From: Ferruginibacter lapsinanis
GTDB lineage: Bacteria > Bacteroidota > Bacteroidia > Chitinophagales > Chitinophagaceae
Assembly (NCBI RefSeq): GCF_020783315.1
Contig: NZ_CP086063.1
Coordinates: forward strand, 1,910,501-1,974,500
Length of the DNA stretch: 64,000 nt
Direction: 5' to 3'
A model generated the notes under the pieces. That model was not told the DNA's origin. It searched no databases and saw only the letters and a program-made list of their open reading frames with translations. Of this stretch, positions 15,201 through 24,290 are shown piece after piece. Within the stretch, counting starts at the first letter, position 1; every line of letters starts with the position of its first letter. Both the position numbers and the translations under genes were made by a program.

Positions 15201-17095
15201 GATGTTCTGGGACTTTCGCCACATCCAGTAAACTGACTTACATAATATGTTGTAGTACCTATAGTAGTTGTCTGTGGAACAGGAGCAACCAGAGAACCTG
15301 TACCTCCAGTAGAAACGGTGTACCATCTTAAATTATTACCCGAAACAAAGAGAGGTGACGCAGTTTGTCCCTGACAATAGATAATAGTTGATGGGGTGGC
15401 AATCGGAGCTGTAGGAAATGAATTGACCGTTACGTTAGTTGCAGCCTTATTGCTTTCGCAATTGTTAACGGTTTGTGTAACATAATAAGTAGTGTTACCG
15501 ATTGTAGTAGTTGGAGGTGTAGGTGCCGTTGCTGATCCTGTGCCTGTTGGGGTTGTATACCATAATAAATTAGTACCCGTTGCTGAGAGTGCGGTAGCTG
15601 TTTGATTTTGACATAATGCTACGTCGGATACACTTGGTGGGTTGGGGGCGGCATTGACTGTAACGGTAATTGGCACTTTAGGGCTTTCGCATCCGTTAGC
15701 TCCTCCAGATTGACTTACGTAATAAGTGGTATTGCCAGGGAAAAAGGTAGATGGCGTTGGGGCTGTAGTGCTGCCGAATCCTCCTGTGGATGTATACCAT
15801 AATAAACCATTACCCGTTGCCGTTAGTGGAATGGCAAGCTGATTTTGACAATATGTTACGGGAGTAGCACTGACTGTTGGTTCAGCAGTTACGGCTTTTA
15901 CCTGTATCTGTTTAGTTTTAGTATCGTTACCACATGCTGCATTGGATGCTGATAGTGTTACATTATATGTACCGATTGTCGCATACGTATGACAAGGTGG
16001 GGTTGTTCCTGTATAGGTAGGGGTACCATCTCCAAAATCCCAAATAAACGTACTAGCGTTGTTACAGAAATTACCACTATAACCACCTGTTGTCAGATTG
16101 GTAAAACAAACCGGGGTATTAACACAGGGGGAAGCAGTTGAGCTACTGAAATCCGCAATTGGCTTCTTTCTTATTACTATCTGGTTCAAAGTGTATTTGG
16201 TAACAAAGCATCCGTTGATAGCATTCAATGTTGCTGTAAAATCGGGCGTAGGACAGGAAGATGTTGTATACGTATGTGAAGTTAAATAAAATGAATTTGT
16301 TGGATTTAAAGGATGAGATAAACTGATATTTTTTCCATCGCCGAAATCCAGTTCATAAATTGTACCCGGTGAATTATTGAACCAATTACCTATCTGAAAT
16401 TCTATTGCGGCGGGAGCACACAGTCCGGTTGTAGGAGACGTCGTTGTTAAACTGGCTAAAGGATTTGTACCATTATAAAATTTATAATTTTTTACTTTCT
16501 TGCAACCGTTAGCAGGGGTAATGGTAAGTGTAATATTAAAATATCCCTGAGCATTGTAAGTATGATTGGTTGTTGCTCCGTTTGGCCAATCTGTTTGTGT
16601 AAAAATAGCGGAACCATCTCCCCAGTTTATTTCATAAATGCAGCTGCCGCCAGCAGTTGTAGAACTATTGCTAACTTTTAATTGATATGTTTGGTTGCCA
16701 TCACAATTGGTAAAAGGGGCATTTAAATAGCCGATGTCAGTTAGCTCCGGTATTGGAGCAGCTAAAACTGTAAGTGAATTTGCACTACTGACTGAGCCTT
16801 TGGGAGTAGTAACAGTAATAGTCCCATTTGATTGTGCTGCTGCTGTTGTAGTAATAGAAGTAGCACTATTTACTATAAAACTTGCGGCATTAATATTACC
16901 TAATTTAACTATGCTTGCATCCGTAAAATTAGTGCCTATAATTGTAACATTTTCACCTGTGCAAATTTGACTTGGAGAAAAAGATGTAATTGTCGGGGCT
17001 TGTGCAAAACCTATTTGTGCGGTGATTATAAATGCACTAAATAAAATCCATACTTTTTTAAAACTCTTCCTAAAATCCGATAAACATAAACTCAT
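12221..17095 (-). CDS. Giant secreted PKD/Ig-like adhesin with T9SS type B (gliding motility-associated) C-terminus
   Basis: 1624 residues. A signal peptide (about 1-31, ending GFAQ) precedes an IPT/TIG domain (33-115), several PKD domains (INWGDGS, YELDFGDGKN, FIWDFGDGTP), then about three Ig-like repeats of the form YCQNQ...LLWYT...TTYYVSQ. Next come about four repeats of TPGSYTITYTIPGAGGC type, further Ig-like modules, and a CHU_C tail (VFIPNTFTPQGGLPENSVL, FNRWGQIVFE, YVYTAEV, ending VTLLK). Exported by T9SS to the cell surface, where it likely mediates adhesion or gliding. Followed after 7 bp by porP/sprF. Internal repeats are protein-level only and well diverged. Divergent from the other giant gene across 226 bp. 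Confidence 0.92.
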   Translation of the reverse strand: MSLCLSDFRKSFKKVWILFSAFIITAQIGFAQAPTITSFSPSQICTGENVTIIGTNFTDASIVKLGNINAASFIVNSATSITTTAAAQSNGTITVTTPKGSVSSANSLTVLAAPIPELTDIGYLNAPFTNCDGNQTYQLKVSNSSTTAGGSCIYEINWGDGSAIFTQTDWPNGATTNHTYNAQGYFNITLTITPANGCKKVKNYKFYNGTNPLASLTTTSPTTGLCAPAAIEFQIGNWFNNSPGTIYELDFGDGKNISLSHPLNPTNSFYLTSHTYTTSSCPTPDFTATLNAINGCFVTKYTLNQIVIRKKPIADFSSSTASPCVNTPVCFTNLTTGGYSGNFCNNASTFIWDFGDGTPTYTGTTPPCHTYATIGTYNVTLSASNAACGNDTKTKQIQVKAVTAEPTVSATPVTYCQNQLAIPLTATGNGLLWYTSTGGFGSTTAPTPSTFFPGNTTYYVSQSGGANGCESPKVPITVTVNAAPNPPSVSDVALCQNQTATALSATGTNLLWYTTPTGTGSATAPTPPTTTIGNTTYYVTQTVNNCESNKAATNVTVNSFPTAPIATPSTIIYCQGQTASPLFVSGNNLRWYTVSTGGTGSLVAPVPQTTTIGTTTYYVSQFTGCGESPRTSITVDVKASPSASIAYTPTNLCNVTGAPSVDAILTGTTGGSYSISPSFGLPIDAATGKLSPAGATPGSYTITYTIPGAGGCGNFTVKATVNVNGTPTATINYPSTICTSELPKSVVVTGSTGGTFSSTTGLTIDNATGTITASTSAPGTYTITYTIPPAAPCPGFTTTATVTITKAPVATISYTPKNLCNVTNTPATPNPPVTVTLTGTSGGTYNVLPATVDLTIDATTGTITPSGATPGNYTITYTIPGSGGCSDLIVTTPVTVSGAPIATLNYPGSPYCHGITIPQQGIITGTNGGSFTSDPKLSIDATTGDINPSLSTPGTYTVTYTIIPSPPCPGYITTASVTIDESPVLTFPASTKTICSGGSAIFTPSSTVANTNYSWNVAGVLPADVVGITSGTSSASAPDINLSFTNTGTNRQTIKIEVTPTNASQNPCDGAPYLLTLNVDPVPPAPIGSDTVNFCLGAPGSALTANALPGNTINWYDENQTALATAPVINTIVPAEFTYYASQSNSYQCEGPKSKILAIVNPTPKIISSNFTSPPTCGVPSGSIVLNILDINNNAMPNTPVTVYYDKFLASYQATDTSDATGKITIPLVGGTYKNIYVEAKGCASQKIPDVFVLKDPTPPAKPVAGYNPPLCTGTQLNLSASSPTSSQTGPIDYVWVGPAFGSIADTNRNTVVTFPNAKVTDGGTYIVYAIQNNCISEEVNFLVDIKQAPTKPQIITNAPLCIGDNLNLQATSSIPGPNPILTYTWAGPGRGFPVNAPNAQINNVITQDAGRYSITVTSPQTGCSTSSDTMIGIGGYPIVRFTQHDYVLPAGNLLHLQPIITNASAPNILPMKIFEWTPSQDIDCNDAVCATPVANIKKDECYIVKATNIYGCSGSDTICVKVFCEKTQVFIPNTFTPQGGLPENSVLMVRGSGIGLIKSFRVFNRWGQIVFEKSNFPPNTPAYGWDGNINGKPAEPAVYVYTAEVLCENGVPFTYKGNVTLLK

Positions 17096-17268
17096 AAGGT
17101 GATATAAGTTGATCTGCTAGGATATAGGTGGTTAATAATGTGATTGTTCCGAAGATAATGATAAAAATTTAATTTTTTATTCGTATGTCAATTTAATTAA
17201 ATACATGTAATAGATTGTGCAAACTATCTTAACATCCTTCCATTATTTACTTGCATTTCTTGCAACTG

Positions 17269-17298
17269 TTTGTTACTTTCATAGCACCAGTATTTTGC
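17269..17298 (+). promoter_or_regulatory. Candidate promoter of the plus-strand giant secreted protein
   Basis: TTTG at 17269-17272, 18-nt spacer, TATTTTGC at 17291-17298. The -7 box is one base short of TAnnTTTG. The start codon follows 24 nt later. Confidence 0.4.
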
Positions 17299-17321
17299 TT
17301 TGCCACCTTTAACCTGTATGT

Positions 17322-20300
17322 ATGAGAAAAATTATACCCTTCCTAGTCCTGTTATTGGCATTATCACAAACACACATCCTACGAGGGCAGAGTTGCTGTC
17401 CACAATTTTCGTTAAGAGATAATGGTCATATTTTCCCCTGTAAAACGGATGACAGATGTGTGGGAGGTTCTAATGGCGGGCCGCTACAGTCAACGTATGC
17501 CTGTAAAAACAGTGTAGCTAATTACACTGTATTCCCCAATTTACCCGGATTTACTTATGTATGGACAGTTGTTGGAGGTACTCCAACAAGCTTTTCCGGA
17601 AATCCTATCAGCATTACCTGGGGCAATGGAAGTACGGGTTCATTACAAGTGATCGTTTCAAATAGTAGCGGAAGCTGTATAGATACACTCACTGAAAATT
17701 TTTGTTTGTTAACCCCTCCATCGGCAGCTTTTAATTTTATACCTAATGCAAATATTTGTTCGGGTACACTTCTACAATTCAATAATACCTCTTCCGGCGC
17801 AAACAGTTATTATTGGGATTTTGGAGATGGGAACTCTTCCAGCGCTTCAAATCCTACACATCAATATACATTGCCCGGTACCTATAATGTAGTGCTTACT
17901 ATTTACAATGTGTTTGACGGAGAAAGATGCGGTTGCCCTGATACAATGTTGGCGGTTATTACGGTGGATCCTGGCACATCTCCCGAAATAATATCAAGTT
18001 GTTCAAAAATGCTTTGCCCTAATGATACTGCTACCTATTGTGTCAACTCAACCTGTCCGCCTTTTAACTGGACAGTAAATGGAGGAACGATCATTGGTCC
18101 GGCCAATCAGCAATGTGTGGTGGTGCAATGGAATAATCCTCCGGTAAATTATCCTACATCCGTAACCGTTAGTACGGGAACTTGTGTTGGACAATGCAGT
18201 AATGTTGGTACGTTAAATGTGCCGGTTTTGTATAATAATATTCCTATAACAGGTAATACGGTTGTGTGCCAAAATTCATCACAAACTTATTCTTTGCCAT
18301 CCTTACCTGGTACATTTTATAGTTGGAGCGTAACAAGTGGTGGCAATATTAATGGCCCTGATTCGAATACGAATGAGATCAATGTTTTATGGATAGGGGC
18401 ACCAGGTAGCACAGATACTATTACCTGTATTTACTCAAATCCTTATACAGGCTGCGGCGATACTTCCATTTTGATTGTAAATATTAAACCCAAGTTTGTT
18501 ATCAACGGTACTTCCCCTTTGTGTGTAGGTAATGTGGGTAGTTATTTTGTTACGGATGGTGGAGCGGCAGATTTTACGATTACTCCTAACAGTGGCTTCA
18601 CTGCAGGATCGTTATTAAATACACCGATCATTACACCAACATGGAATGTAGCAGGAAATTATGTAGTGTTTGCGACTCCCGTTATTACTACGAATTACTG
18701 TACGCCTTCATCTTCATTTAATGTGATAGTTAATGATACGCCTGCCATAGGATTGATTTCCGGTCAGCAGGTAATTTGCCCCGGCGGTAGTTATGTGTAC
18801 AGTGTAGGAACGAATATGCCCGGAGCCGGACAATTTACATGGACAGTTACACCAGGAGATACTATTCTTTCTGAAATGGGAGCACATAAAGATTCGGTAG
18901 TGGTGAAATGGAATGGAACAGGACTACATACAGTTAGTGTATATCAAACAGTAAATGGCTGTCCTTCAAGCGTAGCGACTTTGACTGTAACAACAGTGCC
19001 TCCACCGGTTATACTAACGGGAACGGCTAATGCTTGTGTAGATCAAAATTTTGCCTATATTGCCAATAATACTTTACCAAGCGGAAGTTATACATGGAGT
19101 ATACTGCCTGTTAATTCAGGAACTATTACCAGTGGGCAAGGAACCAATTCAGTGCAGATTCAATGGCATGGATCGATATTTAATCCTGTTACTTTTGATA
19201 CAGTAGTGGTAACTACTTGTGGTGGCACTGATACATTTTTTGTAACAGTGGCAGAGCCACCTGCTACCAGTATTGTGCCTACAGGCTTTTTATGTTCCGG
19301 TATAACATTAACGTCAACTTTAAGTGGTGTTTCTTATCAATGGTATTTGAATGATAATCCATTACCAAGTACCAATACACAGTTTATCAATATCAATCAG
19401 GCAGGAACTTATATGGTGTATGTATATCAATCTCCCGGAGCTTGTCCGTCGAGAGCAAAAATTACCATTTCTCCTGATCAAAAACCTTATTTAGTATTGC
19501 CATGTGGTACAGGCATATTTGACTATTTACCACCGGATACTACTTCTATAAAATATTGCAGCGGTCAGCCTATCAGTTCATCTATTAATGTTGCAACACC
19601 CGGAGGTCCTTGTAATTTTCAATGGTACATGAATACTTATGGTAATCCGGTTGGTACAAATTCGTCTTCTTATACAGCCACAGCTATTGGTTTGTATTGG
19701 GTGATTACTACCAATATAGCAAGTGGTTGCAAGGATACATTAGGCTATGTAAAAATTGATACTATTTGTTGTGATAATAGTTATGCAATGAATTTTGTTG
19801 AGTCAGGATGCGATACTATTCACTTTAAAGCAAACATTACTCCTGTGCCTAATCCACAGTTTCCTTATCATTGGTGTTTTGGAGATGGAGCCAGTGCAGT
19901 TACAGTGGTTGATACAGTCGATCACAAATATAAGTATGCAGGACAGTATACTGTTTGTTTGTATACATATGTAGTAACAGGTGGTGGAGATACCTGTGCA
20001 GAAAATTATTGCCGAACTATTGATGTGCCAATGGAAGCTGATTTTGATACGTTGATCACCTGTGGTGCTGTTACATTAAGTGATCTCTCAACGGCGATGC
20101 CGGCTTATAGTGGTTATTCTTATTTCTGGAGTTCCACAGGACCTGCAACGTTCAGTCCGTCAAATACTGCGGCTAACCCCACCATTACATATACCGCAGG
20201 AGGAACCTATATAGTTACATTAACTATTTCTAAAAATGGTTGTTCATCAACTATTTCAAAACCTGTTACAGTGTATCTGGTGAATGCTGCTATAAGTGGT

Positions 20301-22055
20301 CCAACAACAGTTTGTGCCGGCACAGATGCACCATTTAGTGCAACACCTGTCGGGCCATTGTATCAATACGCCTGGAATTTCGGAGATAATGCCACTTCAT
20401 TTATTGCAAATACAAATCATTCATATCCAACACCAGGCCCAACCAATTACACCATTACGCTAACGGTAACGGATAGCCATGGATGTACCGATAGCGCAAC
20501 GCATGCTATTAACGTGATCATACCTCCGCCATTGAATATTACACCCGATACATTTATTTGTCCCGGTAGTATGGCAACATTAACGGCTACGGCTGGTTTC
20601 CAAACTTATCAATGGTATCATAACGGAAATATTATTAATGGCGCTACTGCAGATACCTTGGCCACAGGAGCTATTGGTCAATATTGGGTGGTAGTAACCA
20701 GTAATAATGGTGGCTGTAATATCACTTCACCTATTTGTCAGGTATTTTACAGACCATTGCCTATAGCTGATATACAGGGTCAAACTGTAGCCTGTTGGGA
20801 TGGCAGCAATCCTGCTAACATATTCCTATACAATGCTCCGGCTTTGTCTAACTATGCTTATCAATGGTATTTGAATGGAGTATTAATGCCGGCAGAAACC
20901 AACTATTATTTAAATACTTCGCAGAATGCAATCGGTACTTACAGTTATTCACTAACAGTTACGGATACAAGCATTAATGGTGGTTGTTCTGTATCTGATA
21001 CTTTTTGTGTGATCGTAGGGTTGCAACCACAGGTGATTGTAACGCCTCCTTCCGGTGGTCCATTCTGTTCGGGAACGATATACACCTTCACTGCCGTAGG
21101 TTTACCGCCTAATCCAAATTATATTTATTATTGGAGTAATGGTGTATATGGTCCAATAATGAGTACGGGGCAATCAGGTAATTATTACGTAACGGTAACC
21201 AATCCGGTGAATGGCTGTTCCGGTAATTCTACCACAGTTTCTATCAAGAGAAGTCCATCTGCTATTTTATTCCCTGTTGGATGTGATACACTTTGTGATA
21301 CGAGTAATATTGTGCCACCGCTTGCTTTAGCCGGAAACCTGAATTACAGCATTTACACGATTGATTGGTTTGATAATGGCAACTATATATTTACTGGGGC
21401 CAGCTTACCCGTTTCAACATTGGTTCCGTTATTAGGAAATCATAACATAAGTATAGTAGTTACTTTCAACGGATGTACTGATTCTTCTGATGTGTACAGC
21501 ATATTTGTGATTGATTGTTCTTCAACGATACCTGTAAGGGTCTCTTCATTTTCGGTGAGTAAACAAAATAAGGATGCGTTCTTACGATGGGAGATGGGTG
21601 AGTCAATTAATGTCGATCATTATGAAATATTGCGTTCTGTAGACGGGGTGCGTTTTTCTTTGATCACTACTGTCAAAAATATTTCCGGAAATAATATTTA
21701 TTCTTTTACTGATCAGTCATTGGTGCCAGGTACATATTATTATCGAATTAAAGTAGTGGAAAATGGTGGAGCAGGCTATTACACTACTATCAGAACTATA
21801 AAGATCAGTGATAATAATTCGATCAAATTATATCCAAATCCTGTTAAAAATGGAGTATTTACCATCGCTACCAGTGAGAATAAACATAAGAAAATAATGG
21901 TGTTTGATAGTCATGGTATGTTGAAATATACATACAGCGCAGCTGCTATAATATATAAAGTTGATGCTACTGCCTGGGCAAAAGGAATGTATATGGTAAG
22001 TGTAATTAGTGATGACGGACAGGTGCAAACGAAACAATTAGTGCTGATAAAATAA
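17322..22055 (+). CDS. Giant secreted PKD/Ig-like protein with T9SS type A sorting domain
   Basis: 1577 residues. Signal peptide MRKIIPFLVLLLALSQTHIL, a Cys-rich segment (CCPQFSLRDNGHIFPC), then many PKD and Ig-like modules: YYWDFGDGNSSSASNPTHQY, FHYHWCFGDG-like and YAWNFGDNATSF PKD cores, alternating with YQWYLNDNPLP / YQWYHNGNIING modules. A fibronectin-like region near 1450 (PVRVSSFSVSKQNKDAFLRW) precedes the type A tail (IKLYPNPVKNGVF ... VDATAWAKGMYMVSV ... KQLVLIK), which directs T9SS export and LPS-linked anchoring. Many paired Cys suggest disulfide-stabilised repeats. Probably an adhesin or surface-layer component; the ligand is unknown. Divergent from the type B adhesin. Confidence 0.92.
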   Translation: MRKIIPFLVLLLALSQTHILRGQSCCPQFSLRDNGHIFPCKTDDRCVGGSNGGPLQSTYACKNSVANYTVFPNLPGFTYVWTVVGGTPTSFSGNPISITWGNGSTGSLQVIVSNSSGSCIDTLTENFCLLTPPSAAFNFIPNANICSGTLLQFNNTSSGANSYYWDFGDGNSSSASNPTHQYTLPGTYNVVLTIYNVFDGERCGCPDTMLAVITVDPGTSPEIISSCSKMLCPNDTATYCVNSTCPPFNWTVNGGTIIGPANQQCVVVQWNNPPVNYPTSVTVSTGTCVGQCSNVGTLNVPVLYNNIPITGNTVVCQNSSQTYSLPSLPGTFYSWSVTSGGNINGPDSNTNEINVLWIGAPGSTDTITCIYSNPYTGCGDTSILIVNIKPKFVINGTSPLCVGNVGSYFVTDGGAADFTITPNSGFTAGSLLNTPIITPTWNVAGNYVVFATPVITTNYCTPSSSFNVIVNDTPAIGLISGQQVICPGGSYVYSVGTNMPGAGQFTWTVTPGDTILSEMGAHKDSVVVKWNGTGLHTVSVYQTVNGCPSSVATLTVTTVPPPVILTGTANACVDQNFAYIANNTLPSGSYTWSILPVNSGTITSGQGTNSVQIQWHGSIFNPVTFDTVVVTTCGGTDTFFVTVAEPPATSIVPTGFLCSGITLTSTLSGVSYQWYLNDNPLPSTNTQFININQAGTYMVYVYQSPGACPSRAKITISPDQKPYLVLPCGTGIFDYLPPDTTSIKYCSGQPISSSINVATPGGPCNFQWYMNTYGNPVGTNSSSYTATAIGLYWVITTNIASGCKDTLGYVKIDTICCDNSYAMNFVESGCDTIHFKANITPVPNPQFPYHWCFGDGASAVTVVDTVDHKYKYAGQYTVCLYTYVVTGGGDTCAENYCRTIDVPMEADFDTLITCGAVTLSDLSTAMPAYSGYSYFWSSTGPATFSPSNTAANPTITYTAGGTYIVTLTISKNGCSSTISKPVTVYLVNAAISGPTTVCAGTDAPFSATPVGPLYQYAWNFGDNATSFIANTNHSYPTPGPTNYTITLTVTDSHGCTDSATHAINVIIPPPLNITPDTFICPGSMATLTATAGFQTYQWYHNGNIINGATADTLATGAIGQYWVVVTSNNGGCNITSPICQVFYRPLPIADIQGQTVACWDGSNPANIFLYNAPALSNYAYQWYLNGVLMPAETNYYLNTSQNAIGTYSYSLTVTDTSINGGCSVSDTFCVIVGLQPQVIVTPPSGGPFCSGTIYTFTAVGLPPNPNYIYYWSNGVYGPIMSTGQSGNYYVTVTNPVNGCSGNSTTVSIKRSPSAILFPVGCDTLCDTSNIVPPLALAGNLNYSIYTIDWFDNGNYIFTGASLPVSTLVPLLGNHNISIVVTFNGCTDSSDVYSIFVIDCSSTIPVRVSSFSVSKQNKDAFLRWEMGESINVDHYEILRSVDGVRFSLITTVKNISGNNIYSFTDQSLVPGTYYYRIKVVENGGAGYYTTIRTIKISDNNSIKLYPNPVKNGVFTIATSENKHKKIMVFDSHGMLKYTYSAAAIIYKVDATAWAKGMYMVSVISDDGQVQTKQLVLIK

Positions 22056-22096
22056 TGGCCAGATTGTAAGGCCAGACCTGAAAATTAAAAGTAAGT

Positions 22097-22125
22097 AATG
22101 GTTCGGCCTTATGGTCGAACCATTA
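22097..22125. terminator. Bidirectional terminator between convergent genes
   Basis: Stem ATGGTTCGGCC / GGTCGAACCAT (one mismatch), loop TTAT, flanked by AT-rich tails. It overlaps the stop codon of the LuxR-type regulator on the minus strand. Confidence 0.6.
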
Positions 22126-22773
22126 AATTAATTTATGCTCATAGGCATACTTGATCAGCCCGATAACGCTGGACGTTTTTGTTTTACGAAAGATATTTTT
22201 TCGATGGGTTTCAACCGTTCTCTCACTAAGAAAAAGTGAGTCTGCTATTTTTCTGTTACTGTATTCTTTTTCGATCAATTTAATGATCTCGATTTCCCTG
22301 GCTGTTAAATTTATCTCTTCATTTTCTTTTCTTACCTCAGCAGCTTTTGTCATTTCTGTCAATACATCCTGACTGAAATAAATACCACCTTCAGAAATTT
22401 TGGTGAGTGCAGTAACAAACTCCTGTTTGCCAATATTTTTTAAAACATAACCTGAAATATTAGCTTCGTCGATCATTTGATTTACCAAATCACCTTGTCC
22501 GCTCATTGAGAGCGCCAGAATTTTTATATCGGGGAATTGTTCTCTTACTTGTTTGGATAATTCAGCGCCATTCATTACGGGCATCATAACGTCAGTAAGC
22601 AGAATGTCAACATGTTTTTCATGAAGTAGCCGCAACATTTCTGTAGGTCGGTTGCATTCTGCAACAACTGTAAATTTATCAAGTCCGTTTAACAGTGATT
22701 TTAATCCATCAATTACAAGTTGATGGTCGTCTACGATAGCGAGTGCGATTTTTCCGTTCTTCATTTTGTTCAA
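22123..22773 (-). CDS. NarL/LuxR-family two-component response regulator
   Basis: 216 residues. Receiver domain (about 8-125) with acidic pocket VDDHQ, phosphoacceptor in HVDILLTDVMMPVMNG and the ALSMSG threonine/serine switch region; C-terminal LuxR-type helix-turn-helix (about 150-212, INLTAREIEIIKLIEKEYSN, then SLFLSERTVETHRKNIFRKT). It would be phosphorylated by a histidine kinase not encoded next to it, so it is an orphan here. The neighbouring surface-protein genes are convergent, and dapB lies upstream on the same strand 116 bp away. Confidence 0.93.
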   Translation of the reverse strand: MNKMKNGKIALAIVDDHQLVIDGLKSLLNGLDKFTVVAECNRPTEMLRLLHEKHVDILLTDVMMPVMNGAELSKQVREQFPDIKILALSMSGQGDLVNQMIDEANISGYVLKNIGKQEFVTALTKISEGGIYFSQDVLTEMTKAAEVRKENEEINLTAREIEIIKLIEKEYSNRKIADSLFLSERTVETHRKNIFRKTKTSSVIGLIKYAYEHKLI

Positions 22774-22889
22774 CTAAGGTTAGGGCGTAATCAGGTTGTT
22801 GATTTCGAATAGGAACAATTGAACTATACATGTGTACACAAAGATAGAGAACGAAAGTTTAAAAGCCGTTAATTTAATTACAGATATAA

Positions 22890-23606
22890 TTAAAATCCAA
22901 GCACATCCTTCATGCTATAGATGCCTTTTTTATTTATTAAAAACTCGGCAGCTAACACAGCACCGGTAGCAAACCCTGTACGGTTATGGGCTGTGTGAAT
23001 TATTTCGATGTCATCTATCGGTGAAGAATACTTTATTATATGAGTGCCGGGAGCAGGATCTATGCGTTCACTGATGATATTTAAATCATCTTTTTTGCTG
23101 CTGGGTTCATTTACCCATTTAGTTTTTCTGTCAATATTTTCCAATATCTGTTCTGCTAATGTAATGGCAGTTCCGCTGGGAGCATCTTTTTTTTGTGTAT
23201 GATGAATCTCTGTCATACTAACGTCATACTCTGCATGCTGGCTCATTAACGCAGCCAGTTTCTTATTCAATTCAAAAAAAATGTTTACACCAACACTGTA
23301 ATTGCTGGCATATAAAAATGAACCGCTTTTTGTTTCACATTCTTTTTTTACTTCATTCCATTTGTCTAACCATCCGGTACTGCCGGAAACAACTGGTGTG
23401 CCAGCATCAATGCATGTTAAAATATTTTGAACAGCGCTATGAGGGCCGGTAAATTCTATGGCAACATCACATTTGTTCAAGTTTGTTTTGGTAAATTCTG
23501 CGGCAGTATCAATGTCTATTTTTAAAGCAATGGTATGCCCTCTTTGAAGAGCGATCTCTTCAATGGCTTTCCCCATTTTACCATAACCGATCAGTGCAAT
23601 GTTCAT
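22890..23606 (-). CDS. dapB: 4-hydroxy-tetrahydrodipicolinate reductase
   Basis: 238 residues, the shorter form usual in Bacteroidota. It reduces 4-hydroxy-tetrahydrodipicolinate with NAD(P)H in the DAP pathway to lysine and peptidoglycan. Seen: N-terminal GYGKMGKAIEE nucleotide-binding motif (residues 7-17), FTGPHSAVQNI, the substrate motif EIHHTQKKDAPSGTA with catalytic His and Lys, and the NRTGFATGAVLAAEF C-terminal region. Upstream of it on the same strand lie DUF5683, parB and parA, an order common in Bacteroidota. The 108-bp gap to the DUF5683 gene contains AT-rich interspersed repeat sequence. Confidence 0.95.
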   Translation of the reverse strand: MNIALIGYGKMGKAIEEIALQRGHTIALKIDIDTAAEFTKTNLNKCDVAIEFTGPHSAVQNILTCIDAGTPVVSGSTGWLDKWNEVKKECETKSGSFLYASNYSVGVNIFFELNKKLAALMSQHAEYDVSMTEIHHTQKKDAPSGTAITLAEQILENIDRKTKWVNEPSSKKDDLNIISERIDPAPGTHIIKYSSPIDDIEIIHTAHNRTGFATGAVLAAEFLINKKGIYSMKDVLGF

Positions 23607-23714
23607 TTGTGATATTTAATGAGTTTAATAAATTGAATGGGTTTAATAAGTTGGACCTTTGAAATATTTTAAAGTCCTTAAACCTTATTATCCGGCTGCA
23701 AGTTAATAAAGAAT
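23607..23714. repeat. AT-rich intergenic repeat
   Basis: Contains ATGAGTTTAATAA, shared with the argE-argH gap (about 36248), and near repeats of GTTTAATAA. Part of a family of short AT-rich repeats seen in several gaps of this window. Confidence 0.35.
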
Positions 23715-24290
23715 TTATTTACCAATGTTTAAAACCAAACTTACTCCTGAGGTATTTGCCAAAGGGCTATAACCCGGCCTTAATTCCAAACTCAGATCAT
23801 CATTTACATCAAATGCTTTGAGATGTGCATCAACAGTGGCGTCTACTACATTCAGTCCCCAAAATATGACAAAGAAAAGGACAGAGTAGTCTACATTTTG
23901 TCTGAATTCATTTCGATAACTTCTAATTGATTCTGCCGAAAGATTTTGAAATTTTACATATACCTGTCCGTCATTTGATGGGTCATTATCCGTTTTAAGG
24001 ATGTAGGCTTTTTTCAAACGGTTATAATTCTTTACATTATATGAAAATACACCTGCGGTAGTTCCCAATGCTCCATATACCAACGGTAGTTTCCAGTATT
24101 TTTTATTATAGATCTGTCCCCAACCGGGTATAATGGCAGAACGAATAGTGGCAGTACGTGGATTGAATTTATTTTTTGTGGTGTCAGGGATTTTTTTAAC
24201 AATGGCAATAGTACTGTCCTTCTTTGTTTGAGAAAAAGACAATAAACTAAAAAAGCAAAAAGAAAAAAGTATGAAAAAAAATTTTTGCAT
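23715..24290 (-). CDS. DUF5683 domain protein, secreted or membrane-associated
   Basis: 191 residues. Signal peptide MQKFFFILFSFCFFSLLSFS, then the DUF5683 core with RTATIRSAIIPGWGQIYNKKYWK, a hydrophobic segment near LPLVYGALGTTAGVFSYN and a second one at VLFFVIFWGLNVVDATVDAHL. The start codon shares one base with the parB stop (TGATG), so translation is coupled. Family members sit in this same parA-parB-DUF5683-dapB order across Bacteroidota. The function is unknown; the PGWGQ helix-pair architecture suggests a membrane protein of the envelope. Confidence 0.88.
   Translation of the reverse strand: MQKFFFILFSFCFFSLLSFSQTKKDSTIAIVKKIPDTTKNKFNPRTATIRSAIIPGWGQIYNKKYWKLPLVYGALGTTAGVFSYNVKNYNRLKKAYILKTDNDPSNDGQVYVKFQNLSAESIRSYRNEFRQNVDYSVLFFVIFWGLNVVDATVDAHLKAFDVNDDLSLELRPGYSPLANTSGVSLVLNIGK

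Noticed and set aside
12221-22055. CRISPR-like tandem repeats within the giant genes
   Set aside because: Repetition is at protein-domain level (PKD/Ig-like), with diverged DNA and no regular spacers.
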